NCBI GenBank assembly: GCA_015056865.1
Contig: SVFM01000014.1
Location: 1 to 64,000, forward strand
Reading direction: 5' to 3'
Source of the DNA: Lachnospiraceae bacterium
Lineage (GTDB): Bacteria > Bacillota > Clostridia > Lachnospirales > Lachnospiraceae
DNA length: 64,000 bases
The position numbers were made by a program, and so were the translations under genes. Positions 59,424 to 64,000 of the stretch are shown one piece after another; the stretch's first letter is position 1; the number at the start of each line of letters is the position of its first letter. Under the pieces are notes generated by a model. It made no database searches, was not told the DNA's origin, and saw nothing but the letters and a program-made list of their open reading frames with translations.

Positions 59424-60794
59424 ATGGCAAAGGATACTTTACGAATCATTTCCCCCAATGGACACTTGGGTTTTGCGCCCACCAAGGAGGGAAGCTTTTA
59501 CATCGGTGCGGCCACCAGGCCGGACTACTATTGTTGTGACTCAGGCAGTGATGACATCGGCCCCGTGCCTCTTGGTATGGACAAATGTGCCAGCCATCCT
59601 GACTGGCAGTATCATGATTTGGAACTGATGCTGTTAGCGTCCAGAGAGCAGGGAGTGCCTATGATCATCGGCTCCGCAGGAGATACGGGTACCAACAGCC
59701 GTGTGGATATGTATGTGGATATGATCCGAGATATGGCGAAGAAACACAACCTGAAGAAGTTTAAACTGGCATATTTTTATTCGGAGGTTGATAAAGAATA
59801 TCTGCGGAAAAAGATGATGTCAGGGGAGAAGATTGAGGGTCTGGATGGACGTGACAATCTGACCATTGAGGAGCTGGATGCCACTACTCGTATCGTGGCA
59901 GTGGCTGGTGTACATCCATTTGTGAAAGCACTGGAAATGGGAGCGGACGTGATCATTGGCGGTCGTACCAGCGATGCTTGTGTGTTTGCAGCCGCCGCTA
60001 TATATGAAGGATTTCCGGAAAATATCGCCTACTATACTGGCAAGGTGCTGGAATGCGCATCTTTTTGCTGCGAGCCCTATGGTGCCAAAGAGTCAGTTAT
60101 CGGAACGATCACCAAGGATGATGTGAAAGTTACCGCTATGGCACCCTTCCAGCGATGTACCATCGCTTCTGTGGCAGGTCATGCTATGTATGAGCGTACC
60201 AATCCTTATTATGAGTATGTGGCAGGGGGCTGCTTAGATATGAGCGAGTGTAAGTATGAGCAGTATGACGAGAAGACCTGCCGTATCACCAATCCGAAGT
60301 TTATTCCCATCGAGGGTCGCGTGAAGGTAAAACTGGAGGGATCTGGTTTTGTTGGCAAGCGTTACATGGGCCTGGCAGGTATCAGGGATCCCTATACGAT
60401 CAAGCACATTGATGAGGTGATCGAATGGGCCAGATCCCAGGTGGCGGAGCGACATCCGGATGCCAAGTATGAGCTGAGCTATCGTATCTTTGGCAAGAAC
60501 GGTGTTATGGGCGATCTGGAACCTGTCAAGGAGACCAAGTCCCATGAACTTTTGGTAGTGGTTGAAGGTGTTGCGCAGGATGAGAAGTTAGCGGAGGAAG
60601 TGACTCTGATCGGTATGCGCCAGATTTTCTACGCTCGTTTGCCGGAAGTAAAGGGTACTGCCGGTACGGCTGCTTTCATTCTGGATGAGGTGACTAAGAT
60701 TTCAGATGCCTATACATGGACCATGGATCACACGGTGGAAGTAGATGATCCGCTGGAACTGTTCCCTATCTCTATGATCGAACTGGGCGAATAA
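59424..60794 (+). CDS. Acyclic terpene utilization AtuA family protein (DUF1446)
   Basis: GSAGDTGTNSRVDMYVDMIRDMAKKH; ADVIIGGRTSDACVFAAAAIYEGF. Confidence 0.85.
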   Translation: MAKDTLRIISPNGHLGFAPTKEGSFYIGAATRPDYYCCDSGSDDIGPVPLGMDKCASHPDWQYHDLELMLLASREQGVPMIIGSAGDTGTNSRVDMYVDMIRDMAKKHNLKKFKLAYFYSEVDKEYLRKKMMSGEKIEGLDGRDNLTIEELDATTRIVAVAGVHPFVKALEMGADVIIGGRTSDACVFAAAAIYEGFPENIAYYTGKVLECASFCCEPYGAKESVIGTITKDDVKVTAMAPFQRCTIASVAGHAMYERTNPYYEYVAGGCLDMSECKYEQYDEKTCRITNPKFIPIEGRVKVKLEGSGFVGKRYMGLAGIRDPYTIKHIDEVIEWARSQVAERHPDAKYELSYRIFGKNGVMGDLEPVKETKSHELLVVVEGVAQDEKLAEEVTLIGMRQIFYARLPEVKGTAGTAAFILDEVTKISDAYTWTMDHTVEVDDPLELFPISMIELGE

Positions 60795-60807
60795 GGAGGA
60801 AGCTATC

Positions 60808-61131
60808 ATGAAGACGATGAAACTGGTTGAACTGGCCAAGACAATCCGCAGCAAAAATGCGGGAACGGACCGTATTACATTTGATATTATTTTCCGGGAT
60901 CCGGAAAACTATGAATTGGTAAAAAAGAGCGGTGTACTGAATCCGAAGTTCATCGCTGAACTGTATGGGATTCCGGAGAGCCGCATCGCAGCCTTTGTGG
61001 AGTTTGACCCCGGATATGCCATCAAGTTTACCATTAATCGACAGAAACCATCGGGCTCCTTTGGAGAGGGAGATGTGTTTGGCTGTCAGCAATATCCACC
61101 TTTACTGGACATTGAAATTCCTGTAGAGTAA
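60808..61131 (+). CDS. DUF4387 domain-containing protein
   Basis: LAKTIRSKNAGTDRITFDIIFRDPENYELVKKSGVL, adjacent to AtuA-family gene. Confidence 0.85.
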   Translation: MKTMKLVELAKTIRSKNAGTDRITFDIIFRDPENYELVKKSGVLNPKFIAELYGIPESRIAAFVEFDPGYAIKFTINRQKPSGSFGEGDVFGCQQYPPLLDIEIPVE

Positions 61132-61163
61132 GATAGAAGTAATATAATTTGGAGGAAATCGGA

Positions 61164-62558
61164 ATGATCACACTGGGTATGTTTCACATGATCGGTATCG
61201 TGCTTACGTTGCTTCTGATTGCGGGAGTGGGTGTCTGGTCTGGCAGAAAGGTAAAAAGTGCTGGTGATTTCGCCATAGGCGGTGGCAGGTCCACCGCCTT
61301 TATGGTGGCCGGCGCGATCATCGGGACATTAGTGGGAGGCTCCACTACTGTTGCAACCTCTCAGCTGGCCTTTACACACGGCTTTTCTGCTCTGTGGTTT
61401 AGCTTGGGGGCGGGGATTGGTTGCCTTTTGCAGGCACTTTTCTTTGTGCGGCCTATGCGGCGCAGCGGACAGCTGACATTGCAGCAGATGATTCAGTGTG
61501 AGTATGGCCCTAGAGCCGGATTTTTCTCCTCGGTACTTGGCATGGCCGGAATATTTCTCAATATTGTGGCCCAGCTCCTTTCGGCTATGGCTTTGCTCTC
61601 GGCGGTGCTACCCATGCCAAAGATGGCTTGTGCTTTGCTGGTGGCGGTGCTTATGGTGTGCTATGTAATATTTGGAGGAATGAAGGGCGCCAGTGCCATC
61701 GGGGTGATCAAGACGATTTTGCTCTACGCCTGTTCGATCCTTTGTGTGGGCATCGTGTTTGCTCAGTGTGGAAGTTTTGGCTCCCTTTTTGCAGCACTTC
61801 CGAGGGGGGAGTCTTTTGGGCTGTTTGCGCGGGGAATCGGCGTGGATGGAGGAGCTGCCCTTTCTCTGATGTTGGGGGTCCTTTCCACACAGACCTACGC
61901 TCAGAGTGTTCTTTCAGCCAAAAGTGATCGGTCTGCAGTGCGGGGCGCTTTGGTCAGCGCTGTGTTGGTGCCGCCTATCGGTCTTGGTGCTGTTCTGATT
62001 GGCCTGTATATGCGTACTGCCTTTCCAACCATGGAGGCTGCTCAAAGCTTTCCACAATTTTTGTTGCTTTATCTACCAGACTTTTGGGCAGGGGTATTTC
62101 TGGCAGTGTTGCTGATCGCTATTGTTGGTTGCGGTGCAGGTTTGACCCTGGGTATCAGCAGTATTATCACTAACAATCTGTATGTTCGCATTTCGCCCCG
62201 GGCAGATGAAAGGAGAAAATTGTTGGTGAACCGTGTATCTGTGGCAACGGTACTTTTGGTAGCGGTAATCTTTACTGCCGGAGATCTACAGTCCGTTATT
62301 CTAAATTGGAGTTTTATGTCCATGGGACTGCGAGGAGCAGTGGTGTTTTTGCCTCTATGCGGGGCACTGTTTTTGCCCGGGAGGATACCTTCGCAGTTTG
62401 CAATTGCTTCTATTATCGTGGGGCCGATTTGTGTACTGCTTGGGGAACTGTTTTTGCAGTTGCCCTTTGATTCGCTGTTTCTGGGAATGTTTGCAAACTG
62501 TGCGATGATGCTGGCTGGGTATATGGTGAGACGCACAAAAAAAGCTTGCATACATTAA
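61164..62558 (+). CDS. Sodium:solute symporter family protein
   Basis: GVWSGRKVKSAGDFAIGGGRSTAFMVAGAIIGTLVGGSTTVATSQLAFTHG. Confidence 0.88.
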   Translation: MITLGMFHMIGIVLTLLLIAGVGVWSGRKVKSAGDFAIGGGRSTAFMVAGAIIGTLVGGSTTVATSQLAFTHGFSALWFSLGAGIGCLLQALFFVRPMRRSGQLTLQQMIQCEYGPRAGFFSSVLGMAGIFLNIVAQLLSAMALLSAVLPMPKMACALLVAVLMVCYVIFGGMKGASAIGVIKTILLYACSILCVGIVFAQCGSFGSLFAALPRGESFGLFARGIGVDGGAALSLMLGVLSTQTYAQSVLSAKSDRSAVRGALVSAVLVPPIGLGAVLIGLYMRTAFPTMEAAQSFPQFLLLYLPDFWAGVFLAVLLIAIVGCGAGLTLGISSIITNNLYVRISPRADERRKLLVNRVSVATVLLVAVIFTAGDLQSVILNWSFMSMGLRGAVVFLPLCGALFLPGRIPSQFAIASIIVGPICVLLGELFLQLPFDSLFLGMFANCAMMLAGYMVRRTKKACIH

Positions 62559-62596
62559 CGTTTTTGTGATATGATATATTCGTAGAATTCCTCTGC

Positions 62597-63166
62597 ATGA
62601 CAGAGGGGAATATGAAACACAAAAATATTTTACAAGGGCTTACAATTAAACATAATTTTATGTTTGGTGCCGTGATGTGCGATGAAAATAATTGTCGCCG
62701 CCTGCTTGAAATGATCCTTCGGTTTCCAATAGATAGAGTGGAGATCAGCAAGGAAAAGACGATTGTCTATCATCCGGAGTATAAGGGCGTTCGGCTGGAT
62801 ATTTACGCGAAAGATGCAAACAATACCCGTTACAATGTGGAAATGCAGTCTGTGCAGCAAAGATACACACGTGATTTTGGCGATCCTTATGTGCAGATGC
62901 TGCAAAAGTCCGTGCAGTCCGTTAAGGAAAACAGAGATTGGGAGGAACGCTTTATGATCTTGCGTGAGATGCTTAGGGAGGAACGAGCAGAAGGAAGAGT
63001 AGAAGGAAGAGCAGAAGCCATAGTTGAGCTACTCACTGAGCTGGGATCGGTTTCTAACGCATTATTGGAAAAGATTAGGAATGAATCCAACCCGGAGCTA
63101 CTCACAAAATGGCTCAAGCTTGCGGCCAGAGTGCATTCTGTGGAACAATTCGAAGAAAACATGTAG
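62597..63166 (+). CDS. Rpn family/PD-(D/E)XK nuclease transposase-family protein with apparent internal deletion
   Basis: GLTIKHNFMFGAVM, RLDIYAKDANNTRYNVEMQ, then directly FGDPYVQMLQKSVQSVKENRDWEERFMILREMLREERAEGRVEGRAE. Confidence 0.75.
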   Translation: MTEGNMKHKNILQGLTIKHNFMFGAVMCDENNCRRLLEMILRFPIDRVEISKEKTIVYHPEYKGVRLDIYAKDANNTRYNVEMQSVQQRYTRDFGDPYVQMLQKSVQSVKENRDWEERFMILREMLREERAEGRVEGRAEAIVELLTELGSVSNALLEKIRNESNPELLTKWLKLAARVHSVEQFEENM

Positions 63167-63245
63167 TTATCTGAATATTGTCTATGTCATCATGCCGATT
63201 CAGGCAAATAAATCAAGAAAGCTGCAGAGGAATTCTATTTGTGTT

Positions 63246-63755
63246 TCAATTGTTATTCCTATAAAAGAAGGAGGAAAGGTGCCTCTTTGTAAAGTGTGCA
63301 CACAGTCCGGTAAACAAACCTGTGAGCAATCCGCTGATCAACAAAATAGGGAGATAGAATAGGACATGAGGGGTACCGGTAACAAGCCAGGCCGCCAGAA
63401 TCTGTCCGATGTTGTGAGTGCATCCGCCGGTCATGCCTGTAAGATAGGTAAAGTGTCCCCGTAGCAGTTTTTTTACACCCCACATGCAGAGAAAGCACAG
63501 GATGCCGCCGGAAAGGCTGTAGATCAGGGTCATTGCTTGGCCGGCAAATAAGCAAGACAGCAAAATCCGGGCCAGTAGGGCATAGAAGGTTTCCGTGGGG
63601 GAAAAGTATTGTAACAGGATCAAGGTGATGATATTTGCAAGGCCCAGTTTGATTCCCGGAATGGGAGCCAGGGGAGGCAGAGCAGATTCCACAAGAGAAA
63701 GGACTAAAGCCATAGCGGTAAAAAGTGCCAGAAGTACAGTTTTTTTATGTTTCAT
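63246..63755 (-). CDS. Gx transporter family protein (heptaprenyl diphosphate synthase component I-like)
   Basis: LVESALPPLAPIPGIKLGLANIITLILL. Confidence 0.85.
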   Translation of the reverse strand: MKHKKTVLLALFTAMALVLSLVESALPPLAPIPGIKLGLANIITLILLQYFSPTETFYALLARILLSCLFAGQAMTLIYSLSGGILCFLCMWGVKKLLRGHFTYLTGMTGGCTHNIGQILAAWLVTGTPHVLFYLPILLISGLLTGLFTGLCAHFTKRHLSSFFYRNNN

Positions 63756-63878
63756 GATATGCGCTCTCACATTGTCGCCAAGCGACATTTTTTGCTTGTT
63801 TTTAGGGGTACTTTGTCATATAATTATTACATACATTTTTGCGAAAAACAAGGTCGATTATTGTAAGGATAATGTAGG

Positions 63879-64000
63879 ATGGCGGGGATAGAATACAAAG
63901 GGAGTCTGGAAAAAACAGTTATATTGATAGGTCTGTGTTTGTGCCTTTGCGGGTGCGGACAGGAAGCAAAGCTTTCCAATGTGGAGACCGGTATGGAAGC
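63879..64000 (+). CDS. Lipoprotein N-terminus, truncated by window edge
   Basis: MAGIEYKGSLEKTVILIGLCLCLCGCGQEAKLSNVETGMEA... with lipobox-like LCGC. Confidence 0.6.
   Translation, partial: MAGIEYKGSLEKTVILIGLCLCLCGCGQEAKLSNVETGME

Noticed and set aside
1-64000. tRNA, rRNA, prophage or CRISPR loci
   Set aside because: None recognised on reading both strands; no tRNA cloverleaf or repeat-spacer array could be supported.

Overview
This 64 kb window looks like a chromosomal segment of a spore-forming Firmicute, probably Lachnospiraceae (inferred from spoVA genes, gene content and codon style). It holds about 50 supportable CDSs and no rRNA, tRNA or CRISPR array that I can see. The 5' edge carries a decayed accessory fragment and a two-gene glycoside-hydrolase island with distinct codon usage. 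After that come mostly metabolic and housekeeping genes: rsmF-like, spoVAD/spoVAE, aroK, LTA-synthase-like, argG, argJBD, comEA/comEC, holA, an ABC exporter with a YtrA-type GntR regulator, an opine-dehydrogenase-like neighbourhood, trkH/trkA, and a GntR-AtuA-DUF4387-symporter operon. The strongest leads are: (1) a dispersed family of long imperfect-palindromic intergenic elements (copies near 12.2, 14.4, 21.7 and a diverged one at 28.7 kb) with a conserved core, a GNRA-capped hairpin showing a compensatory change, and locus-specific complementary outer arms, which is a candidate undescribed structured RNA or mobile repeat; (2) a Tet(M)-like/EF-G-like ribosomal GTPase fused to a YacP/Rae1-type NYN endonuclease domain; (3) an identical bipartite element (19-mer + N16 + 9-mer) in front of two separate genes flanking a LysR regulator; (4) a response regulator-histidine kinase-GerMN lipoprotein module resembling MtrAB-LpqB, lying between comEA and comEC; (5) an A7 slippery-site frameshift in a TIM-barrel isomerase gene. 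All family calls come from reading the sequence. No database searches or folding programs were run.
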